From Salipiger aestuarii (GTDB taxonomy: Bacteria > Pseudomonadota > Alphaproteobacteria > Rhodobacterales > Rhodobacteraceae): 64,000 bases of DNA. Both the position numbers and the translations under genes were made by a program. Of this stretch, positions 24,339 to 32,826 are shown piece after piece; positions within the stretch are counted from its first letter, which is position 1, and each line of letters opens with the position of its first letter. The notes under the pieces were generated by a model. It saw only the letters and a list, made by a program, of their open reading frames with translations, ran no database searches and was not told the origin of the DNA. Location of the stretch: the NCBI RefSeq assembly GCF_003259905.1, contig NZ_QLMG01000008.1, positions 1 through 64,000 of the forward strand, written 5' to 3'.

Positions 24339-25157
24339 ATGCCCCTTCCCCCCGCCGCCGGTATCGGTTTCAAACCGCAACATGCCCGCGCCCTTGACGC
24401 CCCCGGCGCCGTGTCCTGGCTGGAAATCCACGCCGAGAATTACATGGTCGACGGTGGCCCCCGGCTGGCCCTGCTGGCGGAAATGTCGCAGCGGTTCGCG
24501 ATGTCGGCCCATGGCGTGGGGCTGTCGATCGGCGGCGAAGACCCGCTTGACCCCGATCACCTGGCGCGGCTGCGCGGATTGCTCGACTGGCTGAACCCCG
24601 CTCGGTTTTCCGAACATCTGGCATGGTCGTCGCACGGCGGCGCCTACCTGAACGATTTGCTGCCGCTGCCCTGCAACACCGCCACGCTGGACCGGGTCTG
24701 CGCCCATATCGACGAGGTGCAGCAGTATCTCGGGCGGCAGATGCTGCTGGAAAACCCGACCAGCTACATGGTCTTCGACGACAGCACGATGTCGGAAACC
24801 GATTTCCTGGCCCGCATCGGTCGGCGCACCGGCTGTGGCATGTTGCTGGACATCGAAAACGTGTTCCTGTCGGCGCAAAACCTTGGGTTTGCCCCGGAAC
24901 GCTACCTTGATGCCTACCCGCTGGACATGGTGGGCGAGATCCACCTTGCCGGACACGCCCCCGGCGACGACGTGCTGATCGACACCCACAGCGCCCCGGT
25001 GACCGACCCGGTCTGGGCGCTGTATGCCCGCGTGCTTGACCGCATCGGCCCGACGCCGACGCTGATCGAATGGGATGCCGATGTGCCCGATTTCGCCACC
25101 CTGCAGGCCGAGGCCGCCCGCGCGCACGCGCTCCTGACGCGGCGGGTGCCCGCATGA
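24339..25157 (+). CDS. bufB: MNIO-family (DUF692) bufferin-modifying enzyme
   Basis: 272 residues, the standard TIM-barrel length for DUF692. Metal and active-site segments are visible: WLEIHAENYMV, MSAHGVGLSIGG, RFSEHLAWSSHGG, LLENPTSYM, MLLDIENVFLSAQN and EIHLAGHAPGDD. These enzymes use a mixed-valent multinuclear iron site and O2 to oxidise Cys residues of precursor peptides. Its neighbours, bufA upstream and the BufC-like partner overlapping its 3' end by 4 bp, fix the role: Cys modification of the bufferin. An AGGAGAG ribosome site precedes the ATG. Confidence 0.9.
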   Translation: MPLPPAAGIGFKPQHARALDAPGAVSWLEIHAENYMVDGGPRLALLAEMSQRFAMSAHGVGLSIGGEDPLDPDHLARLRGLLDWLNPARFSEHLAWSSHGGAYLNDLLPLPCNTATLDRVCAHIDEVQQYLGRQMLLENPTSYMVFDDSTMSETDFLARIGRRTGCGMLLDIENVFLSAQNLGFAPERYLDAYPLDMVGEIHLAGHAPGDDVLIDTHSAPVTDPVWALYARVLDRIGPTPTLIEWDADVPDFATLQAEAARAHALLTRRVPA

Positions 25158-25834
25158 CGCAGCACGGCTTTGTCGCGGCCCTGCTGTCGGATGCCGCCCC
25201 GCCCGTCGGCGCCGCCCGGTTCGAGGTTTATCGCAATTCCGTCACCGCCGCGCTGAGCGCCACATTGGCCGAGGCCTTTCCCGCGGTGGCAAAGCTGGTG
25301 GGACGGCGGTTCTTCGATGCGATGGCGCGGGATTTTCTGCGCGCCCATCCGCCGCGCCACCCGGTCATGGCGCTCTATGGCGACGCGCTGCCCGGCTGGC
25401 TGAAGGGATTCGCCCCCGCCGCCGCGCTGCCCTATCTGCCCGAGGTTGCCGCCATCGAACAGGCATGGCGCGTCTCGTGCCACGCCGCCGATGCGCCGCC
25501 GCTGGATGTGACCCGGCTGGCCACCGACCCCGACGCGCTGACCCTTGCCCCGCACCCTTCGGTGCGCAGCCTGACCACGCGCTGGCCCGCGCTGTCGATC
25601 TGGGCGCGCAACACCGACCGGCCCGAGTTGGCCAATGCCCCCGCCGGAGAGGTCCTGATCTGCCGCCCCGCCCTGTCGGTGCAGGCCCGCCCCGCGCCCG
25701 CCGGCACCGGCGCCACGCTTGCGGCGCTGGCGCAGGGGCACCCGCTTGGCGCCGCGCTGCCCGACGGTGCGCCCCATGCCGAAATTCTCGCCTGCCTGTT
25801 TTCGGCCGGTGCCCTGATCGAAAGGACCCCGTGA
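25154..25834 (+). CDS. bufC: DUF2063 partner protein of the bufferin enzyme
   Basis: 226 residues. It begins with QHGFVAALLSD and has FEVYRNSVTAALSATLAEAFPAV, the hallmark of the DUF2063 putative DNA-binding/partner domain, followed by the C-terminal domain typical of BufC proteins. BufC delivers or recognises the bufferin leader for the MNIO enzyme; DNA binding was an old guess for the domain. It overlaps bufB by ATGA and touches the DoxX gene by TGATG, so translation is coupled across all three. Confidence 0.88.
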   Translation: MTQHGFVAALLSDAAPPVGAARFEVYRNSVTAALSATLAEAFPAVAKLVGRRFFDAMARDFLRAHPPRHPVMALYGDALPGWLKGFAPAAALPYLPEVAAIEQAWRVSCHAADAPPLDVTRLATDPDALTLAPHPSVRSLTTRWPALSIWARNTDRPELANAPAGEVLICRPALSVQARPAPAGTGATLAALAQGHPLGAALPDGAPHAEILACLFSAGALIERTP

Positions 25835-26394
25835 TGATTGCCGCGTTTCTCAAGGCGAACACCGCCCCCCTTCCCTGTGCCTCTGCCGTTATCGGGGCAA
25901 GCGCGAGACTGGTCTTTGGCGCCGTTCTTGCCGGGTATTTCTGGGCCTCGGGGCTGACCAAGCTGGATGGGACCGGCCTGTCGGCCAACGCCTATATCCA
26001 GATATTTCCACGGCAGATGGAGGCGGCGGGCTACGACCCCTCGGCCCTGCCCGCGCTGGCCCATGCGGTGACCGCCGCCGGGACGCTGGCGGAATTCGCG
26101 CTGCCTCTGCTGATCCTGCTGGGGCTGTTCACCCGGCTATCGGCGGTGGGGATGCTGGGCTTTCTGGCGGTGATGACGCTGACCGACATCGTCGGCCACG
26201 GCATCGGCGCCGAAACCATCGGCGCACCGTTCGATCGCGACGCGACCGGTCTGGTCTGGGATCAGCGCCTGTTATGGGCGTGGCTTCTGGGCGGTCTGGC
26301 CCTGACCGGCGCGGGTCCGCTGTCGGTGGATCGGATGTTGCAAAAACGTGTCGCGGGACGCAGCGCCCGAGGGTCAGAAAGCCCCTGTACTTGA
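25834..26394 (+). CDS. DoxX-family membrane protein of the buf operon
   Basis: 186 residues with four to five hydrophobic segments: VFGAVLAGYFWASGLTKL, LAEFALPLLILLGLF, GMLGFLAVMTLTDIVGHGI and LLWAWLLGGLALTGAGPLS. The last of these is the usual end of the DoxX fold. DoxX-like genes commonly close bufferin operons; their role is probably redox or quinone-linked, but unproven. The start ATG overlaps the bufC stop by one base. The stop is about 110 bp before the helicase gene. Confidence 0.85.
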   Translation: MIAAFLKANTAPLPCASAVIGASARLVFGAVLAGYFWASGLTKLDGTGLSANAYIQIFPRQMEAAGYDPSALPALAHAVTAAGTLAEFALPLLILLGLFTRLSAVGMLGFLAVMTLTDIVGHGIGAETIGAPFDRDATGLVWDQRLLWAWLLGGLALTGAGPLSVDRMLQKRVAGRSARGSESPCT

Positions 26395-26504
26395 GGCACG
26401 ACATGCTCTAAGGGGGGTGATCCCGCGCCGCGCAGGCGCTGATTACGGTGTTTCCGGCCATGTCACGGCGCCGGTTTCGCCGCTCTTGTCCCCTGACCGA
26501 CCCC

Positions 26505-28643
26505 ATGGAATTCCCCCTCATGAACCCTTCCCTGTCCGAGGCGCTCACGGAGCGTGGATTCGACACGCTCACCCCCGTTCAGGAGGCCGTGGGCGACCCC
26601 GCATTGACCGACCGCGACCTGCTGGTTTCGGCACAGACCGGGTCCGGCAAGACCGTGGGTTTTGGCATCGCCATCGCCCCGACCCTGCTGGGCGAAGACC
26701 CCCGCTTTGGCCCCGCCGCCGAACCGATGGCGCTGATTATCGCGCCGACGCGCGAGCTGGCCTTTCAGGTGCGTCAGGAGCTCGACTGGCTTTACGGGCG
26801 CACCGGCGCTGTCGTGGCGTCCTGCGTGGGCGGCATGGACGCGCGCCAGGAACGCCGCGCGCTGGAACGCGGTGTGCACATCGTCGTCGGCACGCCGGGC
26901 CGGCTGCGCGACCACATCGAACGCCGCGCCCTGGATCTGTCGGGCCTGCGCGCCGTCGTGCTGGACGAAGCCGACGAGATGCTTGACCTCGGCTTTCGCG
27001 AAGACCTTGAATTCATTCTGGGCGCCGCCCCCGAAAGCCGCCGCACCCTGTTGTTTTCCGCCACCGTGCCCCCCGCCATCGCCAAGCTGGCCGAGACGTT
27101 CCAGAAGGATGCGCACCGGGTCAGCACCATCGACAGCTCGCGTCAGCACACCGATATCGAATATCAGGCGGTGCGCGTGGCCGCGTCGGATTCCGAGCAC
27201 GCCATTTTCAACATGCTGCGCTTTCACCACGACCAAAGCGCCATCGTGTTTGCCAACACCCGCGCGGCGGTGAACCACCTGTCGGCGCGGCTGACCAATC
27301 GCGGGCTGAACACCGTCAGCCTGTCCGGCGAGCTTAGCCAGACCGAACGCACCCACGCGCTGCAAGCCATGCGCGACGGGCGGGCGCGGGTTTGCGTTGC
27401 CACCGATGTTGCGGCGCGCGGCATCGACCTGCCGAACCTCAACCTTGTGATCCACGCCGATCTGCCGACCAACACCGAAAGCCTGCTGCATCGCTCGGGC
27501 CGCACCGGGCGCGCCGGGCGCAAGGGGATTTCGGCGCTGATCGTGCCGCCCCGCGTCGCGAAAAAGGCCGAGCGCCTGCTGAAATGGGCCAAGATCAACG
27601 CGGAATGGGTTGTCGCCCCCACCGCCGATGAAATCCGCGCGCAGGACGAAACGCGCCTTCTGGCCGATCCCGCCTGGGACGAGACGATCACCGATGAACA
27701 GTCGGTCTTTGCCGCCAAGCTGCTGGAACAGCGCAGCCCCGAGGTCATCGCCGCCGCCTACCTGCGGCTGTACCAGTCGCGTCAGGCCGCCCCCGAAGAC
27801 CTGCTGCCCCCAGATTCCAAACCCGAAAAGCGAGAGCCGCGCGATTTTGGCCCCAGCAAGTGGGTCTCGTTGACGGTGGGTCGTGGCAACCGGGCCGAAC
27901 CGCGCTGGATTTTGCCGCTGCTGTGCCGCGCGGGCGATCTGAACAAGGACGACATCGGCGCCATCCGCGTGCAGGAAAGCGAAACCTTTGTCGAGCTGAA
28001 GGCAAGCAGCGTCGATGGCTTCGTGTCGCATCTTGGCGACGGCGGCCTGCTGGAAGACGGCATTTCGGCGCGCGTTCTGGATGGCGTGCCGACATTCGCC
28101 CCGCAGGGCCGCCCGCCTCGTGATGACAGATCCAGAGGTGACAGATCCAGAGGTGACGGGCCCAGAGGTGACGGGCCCGGCCACAAGGGCGGCCCGCGCC
28201 GTGACCGCCCCGAAGGCGATCGCAAACCGCGCGATGCCTCGGACCGGCCCTACAAACCGCACCGCGACAAGGCCGATGGCCCGTCTGATCGTCCGGCCCC
28301 CAAGCCCGAGCGCAAACCCGAACGGCCCCCCCGCGAAACCGGCCCCGACGCGCCGCATCGCGAAGCGCGCGGTCCGCGCACGGACGGTGACTCCCGCAAG
28401 GTCGCGGACAAGGCAGGGCGCAAGCCCGAGGGTAAGTTCGCCGGCAAAGGCCCCCGCAAGGACCCCGCGCCCAAACCGTCTGCGAATGACACGTCCAAAC
28501 GCTTTGTTCCGCCGGGCGGCGCGCGCAAACCGGGCGGAAAACCGGGCGGCAAGCCCGCCGGGAAATTCGCCAGACCGGGTGGCAAACCGCGCCGCGCCGG
28601 CGAGGGCGGCAAGGATGCGCCCCGCCGCGACAAGCGCGACTAG
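26505..28643 (+). CDS. DEAD-box ATP-dependent RNA helicase with long basic C-terminal tail
   Basis: 712 residues. The helicase core shows motif I SAQTGSGKT, Ia APTREL, GG, TPGR, motif II LDEADEML, motif III SAT, IV IVFANTR, V ATDVAARGID and VI HRSGRTGRAG. A DbpA-like RNA-binding segment follows (about 450-530). The last 170 residues are Arg/Lys/Pro/Gly-rich and partly encoded by a 15-bp tandem repeat. It resembles alphaproteobacterial DeaD/CsdA helicases that unwind structured RNA, for example in ribosome assembly or cold. ATG 26505 is preferred; ATG 26520 is in frame and also possible. Confidence 0.9.
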   Translation: MEFPLMNPSLSEALTERGFDTLTPVQEAVGDPALTDRDLLVSAQTGSGKTVGFGIAIAPTLLGEDPRFGPAAEPMALIIAPTRELAFQVRQELDWLYGRTGAVVASCVGGMDARQERRALERGVHIVVGTPGRLRDHIERRALDLSGLRAVVLDEADEMLDLGFREDLEFILGAAPESRRTLLFSATVPPAIAKLAETFQKDAHRVSTIDSSRQHTDIEYQAVRVAASDSEHAIFNMLRFHHDQSAIVFANTRAAVNHLSARLTNRGLNTVSLSGELSQTERTHALQAMRDGRARVCVATDVAARGIDLPNLNLVIHADLPTNTESLLHRSGRTGRAGRKGISALIVPPRVAKKAERLLKWAKINAEWVVAPTADEIRAQDETRLLADPAWDETITDEQSVFAAKLLEQRSPEVIAAAYLRLYQSRQAAPEDLLPPDSKPEKREPRDFGPSKWVSLTVGRGNRAEPRWILPLLCRAGDLNKDDIGAIRVQESETFVELKASSVDGFVSHLGDGGLLEDGISARVLDGVPTFAPQGRPPRDDRSRGDRSRGDGPRGDGPGHKGGPRRDRPEGDRKPRDASDRPYKPHRDKADGPSDRPAPKPERKPERPPRETGPDAPHREARGPRTDGDSRKVADKAGRKPEGKFAGKGPRKDPAPKPSANDTSKRFVPPGGARKPGGKPGGKPAGKFARPGGKPRRAGEGGKDAPRRDKRD
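28122..28181 (+). repeat. 15-bp tandem repeat, four units, in the helicase tail
   Basis: Units start at 28122, 28137, 28152 and 28167. The first two are nearly identical (R-TGACAGATCCAGA), the third changes the middle to GGGCCC, and the fourth is degenerate at the end. They encode acidic/basic Asp-Arg-Ser-Arg-Gly and Gly-Asp-Gly-Pro-Arg steps in the disordered tail. Copy number could vary by slippage. Confidence 0.85.
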
Positions 28644-28644
28644 G

Positions 28645-29184
28645 TCACGACGACAAACAAACCCCCGGTGCGCCCGCTTCGCGCACCGGGATCACGGTCA
28701 CGGCCCAAGCCAGAACCGCTGCAAGATCAGCGGACAGGCGCGTGCCAAACCCATCGGCATAGCTTTCGAACGCGGCGAGATTGCCCGCGCTGACCGCCGT
28801 CAGCACTGGCAGCCCCATCGTCAACGCCTCGTTGATCAGCGGGCGAAATCCGCGCCCGGCGATTTCCTGCTTGCCGAACTTGTTCACCACGAACAGATCC
28901 GCGCCGCGCGTCAACGCCGCCTGCGCCAGCCCGACCGCGCGTTCCAGCCCGTCCGGGTCCAGCCGGCACCCCTGCGACCGCGCCCCCAGATCCTGACTGA
29001 TGCGCACCACGCCGCCACCCGACAGGCTATGCAGATTCATCGCGCATTTGCGCCCCGGCCCGATGTGGCGGTTGACCTGCACCGCCCCCGCCAGCCGCAG
29101 GCCCCGGTCGCACAGCGCCTGCGCCGCCTCGCCAATCAGGCGGTCGGCCTGGCCTTCGGCATTGGTGACCACATATCCCAGCAT
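28645..29184 (-). CDS. DUF2478 protein (probable molybdenum-related nucleotide-binding protein)
   Basis: 179 residues. Visible features include LGYVVTNAEGQADRLIGEAA, CAMNLHSLSGGG and LFVVNKFGKQEIAGRGFRPL. The family (DUF2478) is repeatedly found near molybdate or tungstate uptake and cofactor genes, and some copies are annotated NTPase-like, but the function is unknown. The start at 29184 is divergent from fdhD with 82 bp between them, consistent with a shared regulatory gap in the Mo/W cofactor block. A hairpin in its 3' coding end could terminate it. Confidence 0.8.
   Translation of the reverse strand: MLGYVVTNAEGQADRLIGEAAQALCDRGLRLAGAVQVNRHIGPGRKCAMNLHSLSGGGVVRISQDLGARSQGCRLDPDGLERAVGLAQAALTRGADLFVVNKFGKQEIAGRGFRPLINEALTMGLPVLTAVSAGNLAAFESYADGFGTRLSADLAAVLAWAVTVIPVREAGAPGVCLSS
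28664..28690 (-). terminator. Hairpin with T-rich tail at the 3' end of the DUF2478 gene
   Basis: On the minus strand CCCGGTGCGC and GCGCACCGGG form a 10-bp stem around a 7-base loop, followed by GGGTTTGTTTGTCG. The stop codon lies at 28647-28645, just after, so the stem is inside the coding end. It could stop transcription between the convergent helicase and DUF2478 genes. Confidence 0.5.
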
Positions 29185-29266
29185 GGGCGGCTCCTATTGC
29201 GTCTGCAAGGTCGGTCATACTAGACATGGACCGTGCCGAAAAGACACCCCTGACCGGAGGCAACCC

Positions 29267-30145
29267 GTGCCGTCCCTGCAACTCCCGCTGCTGCCCGATC
29301 TGGCGCGCCCCGGCCTGACGCGCCGCGTCACCGGGCACGACCAGACCGGCGCCGAAACCGAGATTTCCGTGGTCGAGGAACGCCCCCTCACCATTTACCT
29401 CAACCGGCAGGAAATCGTCACCGCGATGACGATCAACGATTATCCCGAATATCTGGCGGTGGGATTCCTGCGCAATCAGGGGATGCTGCGCGCCGATGAC
29501 ATACTGACCGGCGTCGATTACGACGACGAGGTGGAAACCGTCGTGGTACGGACAAAGCGGCAGACCAGCTATGAAGAAAAGCTGCAAAAGAAAACCCGCA
29601 CCTCGGGCTGCGCGGTGGGCACGGTGTTTGGCGACATGATGGAAGGGCTGGATGGCTTGACCCTGCCGCAAACGCAGGTGCGCACGAGCTGGCTGTATGC
29701 GCTGGCGCACCGGATCAACACCACCCCGTCGCTGTATCTTGAGGCCGGGGCGATCCACGGCACCGTGCTGTGCCATCAGGACAATCCGTTGATCTATATG
29801 GAAGATGTCGGACGGCACAACGCGGTGGACAAGATCGCCGGGGCAATGTTCCGCCATGACATCCCGGCAAGCGACAAGATCCTGTATACCACCGGGCGGC
29901 TGACCTCCGAGATGGTGATCAAGGCCGCGCTGATGGGCATCCCGGTGCTCGCGTCGCGGTCGGGGTTTACCGCCTGGGGGGTTGAAATCGCCCGTCAGGT
30001 GGGCCTCACGGTGATCGGGCGGATGCGGGGGAACCGCTTTGTCTGCCTGTCGGGCGAGAGCCGGCTGATCCGCGATGCCGACCCCGCGACGATCGCCGGC
30101 GACACCCGAAAATCGCGCCGCAAGGGCGCGCAGGGGGCGGCATGA
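29267..30145 (+). CDS. fdhD: Formate dehydrogenase accessory sulfurtransferase FdhD
   Basis: 292 residues. It contains YPEYLAVGFLRNQGML, TRTSGCAVGTVFGDMM with the functional Cys, HGTVLCHQDNPL, MEDVGRHNAVDKIAGAM and TGRLTSEMVIKAA, all core FdhD motifs. FdhD transfers sulfur from IscS to the Mo/W-bis-PGD cofactor of formate dehydrogenases. The CxxC of E. coli FdhD is reduced to C-x-x-G here, keeping the first Cys. GTG 29267 has GGAGG eight bases upstream and is chosen over upstream frame openings. It overlaps mobA by ATGA and heads the MoCo operon. Confidence 0.92.
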   Translation: MPSLQLPLLPDLARPGLTRRVTGHDQTGAETEISVVEERPLTIYLNRQEIVTAMTINDYPEYLAVGFLRNQGMLRADDILTGVDYDDEVETVVVRTKRQTSYEEKLQKKTRTSGCAVGTVFGDMMEGLDGLTLPQTQVRTSWLYALAHRINTTPSLYLEAGAIHGTVLCHQDNPLIYMEDVGRHNAVDKIAGAMFRHDIPASDKILYTTGRLTSEMVIKAALMGIPVLASRSGFTAWGVEIARQVGLTVIGRMRGNRFVCLSGESRLIRDADPATIAGDTRKSRRKGAQGAA

Positions 30146-30819
30146 AACAGCCCCTCGGCGTGATCCTTGCCGGCGGTCTTGCGACCCGGATGGGCGGCGG
30201 CGACAAGACGCTGCTGACCGTCGCGGGGCAAAGCCTTTTGTCGCGTGTGATCGACCGGATCGAGCCGCAGGTCGCGGGTCTTGCGCTGAATGCCAATGGC
30301 GATGGCGCGCGGTTTGCCGATGCCTGCCTGCCGGTGCTGCCCGACACGGTGGACGGCTTTGCCGGGCCTTTGGCGGGGGTGCTTGCGGGGCTGGACTGGG
30401 CCGCCGCACAGGGCGCCGACAGCATCGTCACCGTGGCGGGGGACACGCCGTTCTTTCCCTGCGATCTGGTGCCACGGCTGCTGCTGGCCGCCGAGGGGCG
30501 CGCGCACCTTCTGGCGCTTGCCGCCACGCCGCGCGACGGTGACGCGCTGAAATCCGGCGGGCGAGGCGTGAACCGGCATCCGACCTTTGGGCTCTGGCCG
30601 GTTGCACTGCGCGACGATCTGCGCGCGGCACTGGGGGATGGCCTGCGCAAGGTGGTTGCCTGGACCGACCTCCATGGCGCGGGCGAGGCGCTGTTTCCCG
30701 CAACGCCATTCGACCCGTTCTTCAACGTCAACACGCCGGATGATCTGGCGCTGGCCAAGGCGCTGGCCAGGGCGCAGATCGGGGCGCAGATCGGGGCGCT
30801 GTCCGGGGGCACGGCGTGA
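30142..30819 (+). CDS. mobA: Molybdenum cofactor guanylyltransferase
   Basis: 225 residues. The nucleotidyltransferase signature LAGGLATRMGGGDKTLL is at the N-terminus, followed by FAGPLAGVLAGLDW, TVAGDTPFFPCDLV (metal-binding Asp) and a C-terminal PFFNVNTPDDLALA. MobA attaches GMP to molybdopterin to make the bis-PGD cofactor used by DMSO-reductase-family enzymes such as formate dehydrogenase. It overlaps fdhD and mobB by 4 bp each. Near its end a 12-bp unit is duplicated (30772-30795), adding Gln-Ile-Gly repeats. Confidence 0.93.
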   Translation: MKQPLGVILAGGLATRMGGGDKTLLTVAGQSLLSRVIDRIEPQVAGLALNANGDGARFADACLPVLPDTVDGFAGPLAGVLAGLDWAAAQGADSIVTVAGDTPFFPCDLVPRLLLAAEGRAHLLALAATPRDGDALKSGGRGVNRHPTFGLWPVALRDDLRAALGDGLRKVVAWTDLHGAGEALFPATPFDPFFNVNTPDDLALAKALARAQIGAQIGALSGGTA

Positions 30820-31319
30820 AGGTCTACGGCATCACCGGGTGGAAAAACGCAGGCAAGACCGGCCTGATGGAACGGCTGGTGGCCGAGATGGCGGCGCGCG
30901 GGCTGACGGTGTCCACCGTGAAACACGCCCATCACGACACCGATGTGGATCAGCCCGGTACCGACAGCTTTCGCCACCGCAGCGCCGGGGCGGGGCAGGT
31001 CATGCTCGCCTCGCCCAACCGCTGGGCGCTGATGACCGAGCTGCGCGGGGCCAGTGAACCGCCGCTGGACGCGCTGCTGGCACAGCTTGCGCCGGTCGAT
31101 CTGGTGCTGATCGAAGGCTACAAGACCGCGCCCCACCCCAAGATCGAGGCTTGTCGCGCCGCCACCGGCAAGGCGCTGCTGGCATCGCGCGACGCCACCG
31201 TGCGCGCGGTGGCATCCGACACGCCGCAGGACACCCCCCTGCCCCGCTACGATCTGGACGATACCGCCGGGATCGCGGATTTCATCCTGTCCGAACTTGG
31301 CATCCGAGGCGCATCATGA
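30816..31319 (+). CDS. mobB: Molybdopterin-guanine dinucleotide biosynthesis protein B
   Basis: 167 residues. The P-loop GWKNAGKTGLME near the N-terminus, STVKHAHHDTDVDQPGTDSF and VDLVLIEGYKTAPHPKIE are the usual MobB motifs. MobB is a GTP-binding helper of MobA. The 4-bp overlaps on both sides (mobA, moeA) make a coupled operon fdhD-mobA-mobB-moeA. Confidence 0.92.
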   Translation: MKVYGITGWKNAGKTGLMERLVAEMAARGLTVSTVKHAHHDTDVDQPGTDSFRHRSAGAGQVMLASPNRWALMTELRGASEPPLDALLAQLAPVDLVLIEGYKTAPHPKIEACRAATGKALLASRDATVRAVASDTPQDTPLPRYDLDDTAGIADFILSELGIRGAS

Positions 31320-32593
31320 CCGGCGCCCCGCTTACCCCGCCCCGCCTGCGCGACGATTGCTTTGCCATGCCGCAGGGCGTGGACTGGGTGCCGGTGCAGG
31401 ACGCCCTGTCGCGACTGCGCGCGGCGCTTCACCCCGTCACTGGCGCAGAAACCGTGCCCACCCACGCCGCGCGGGGTCGCGTTCTGGCGGACGACGCTAT
31501 CGCGACGCGGTCCAACCCGCCGCGCCCCAATTCCGCGGTGGATGGCTATGGCTTTGCCCATGCGGCCACGGGGGTGGGGGTGATGCGCCTGCCGCTGGTG
31601 CAGGGACGCGCCGCCGCCGGACAACCCTTTGACGGCGCGGTGGCTTCGGGCGAGGCCGTGCGCATCCTGACCGGCGCCATCCTGCCCGACGGCGTCGATA
31701 CCGTGGTGCTGGAAGAAGACTGCGCCACAGGAGCCGGGCATGTCGCCTTTGACGGGCCGATCAGGCCGCGTGCCAACACCCGCAAGGCGGGTGAGGATGT
31801 GGCCGAGGGCCAGCTTGCCCTGCCCGCCGGGCACCGGCTGCGCGCGCCCGATCTTGCGTTGCTGTCGGCGCTGGGGCTGGGCCAGGTCACGGTGTTCCGG
31901 CCCCTGCGGGTCGGCGTGTTGTCGACCGGGGATGAGATCATCGCGGAGCCGGGCGCCCCCGCCCTGCCGCATCAGATCTGGGACGCCAACCGCCCCATGC
32001 TGTTGGCGCTGGCGTCCGGCTGGGATTACGCGCCGGTCGACCTGGGCCATGTGAATGACGACCCCGCCGCCATCGCCGCGCGGCTGGATGCGGGCGCGCG
32101 CGATTGTGATGTGGTGCTGACCTCGGGCGGGGCCTCGGCCGGGGACGAAGACCATGTGTCGGCCCTGCTGCGCGCGCGGGGCACGCTGTCGGCCTGGCGC
32201 ATCGCGTTGAAACCGGGGCGTCCGCTGGCGCTGGCCACATGGAACGGGGTGCCGGTGTTCGGCCTGCCGGGCAACCCGGTGGCGGCGCTGGTCTGCGCGC
32301 TGATCTTTGCGCGGCCCGCGCTGTCGCTGCTGGCGGGCGCGGGCTGGGTCGCGCCGCAGGGCTTTGCGGCGCCCGCAGCCTTTTCCAAACGCAAGAAGCC
32401 GGGGCGACGCGAATACCTGCGCGCTCGGCTGAACAATGCCGGCCATGCAGAGGTCTTCGCCTCGGAGGGGTCGGGCCGCATCAGCGGGCTCAGCTGGGCC
32501 ACCGGCCTTGTCGAACTGCCCGATGGCGCCGCTGACATCACCCCCGGCACCCCGGTGCGTTTCATCCCCTATGAAGCGTTCGGCCTGCGTTAA
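31316..32593 (+). CDS. moeA: Molybdopterin molybdenumtransferase
   Basis: 425 residues. Key motifs are RPNSAVDGYGFAHA, GEAVRILTGAILPDG, GVLSTGDEI, WDANRPML, VVLTSGGASAGDEDHV and GLPGNPVAAL. MoeA inserts molybdate (or tungstate) into adenylylated molybdopterin. The consensus TSGGVS is TSGGAS here, a minor change. The start ATG 31316 overlaps the mobB stop. The 3' end overlaps the convergent TusA-like gene by 4 bp. With tupBCA nearby, it may serve tungsten as well as molybdenum. Confidence 0.93.
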   Translation: MTGAPLTPPRLRDDCFAMPQGVDWVPVQDALSRLRAALHPVTGAETVPTHAARGRVLADDAIATRSNPPRPNSAVDGYGFAHAATGVGVMRLPLVQGRAAAGQPFDGAVASGEAVRILTGAILPDGVDTVVLEEDCATGAGHVAFDGPIRPRANTRKAGEDVAEGQLALPAGHRLRAPDLALLSALGLGQVTVFRPLRVGVLSTGDEIIAEPGAPALPHQIWDANRPMLLALASGWDYAPVDLGHVNDDPAAIAARLDAGARDCDVVLTSGGASAGDEDHVSALLRARGTLSAWRIALKPGRPLALATWNGVPVFGLPGNPVAALVCALIFARPALSLLAGAGWVAPQGFAAPAAFSKRKKPGRREYLRARLNNAGHAEVFASEGSGRISGLSWATGLVELPDGAADITPGTPVRFIPYEAFGLR

Positions 32594-32817
32594 CGGCGGC
32601 GCACAAGATAGGTCTGCACCGTGCCGTCGTCACTTGCGCTGACCAGTTCATGGCCCGATTCCGCACAGAAATGCGGAACGTCGATCACCGCCGCCGGATC
32701 GTCGGCGCGGATGCGCAGCACCTCGCCCGGCGCCATCTGCGACAGGCGCTTGCGGGCCTTGAGCACGGGCAGCGGGCACAGCAGCCCGATCGCATCGAAG
32801 TCGGCGGTGATTTCCAT
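32590..32817 (-). CDS. TusA-family sulfur-carrier protein
   Basis: 75 residues. LGLLCPLPVLKARKRL-like motif: Cys at about position 14 followed by PLP is the persulfide-bearing site of TusA/SirA proteins. TusA relatives relay sulfur from cysteine desulfurases to tRNA thiolation or to cofactor enzymes. Here the gene is 9 bp downstream of the sensor kinase and tail-to-tail with moeA, next to fdhD, so a role in sulfuration of the FDH cofactor is a reasonable inference. Confidence 0.85.
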   Translation of the reverse strand: MEITADFDAIGLLCPLPVLKARKRLSQMAPGEVLRIRADDPAAVIDVPHFCAESGHELVSASDDGTVQTYLVRRR

Positions 32818-32826
32818 GCGCCCTTG

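Noticed and set aside
26463-28358. A 631-codon frame antisense to the helicase
   Set aside because: No family resemblance; the sense frame carries all DEAD-box motifs.
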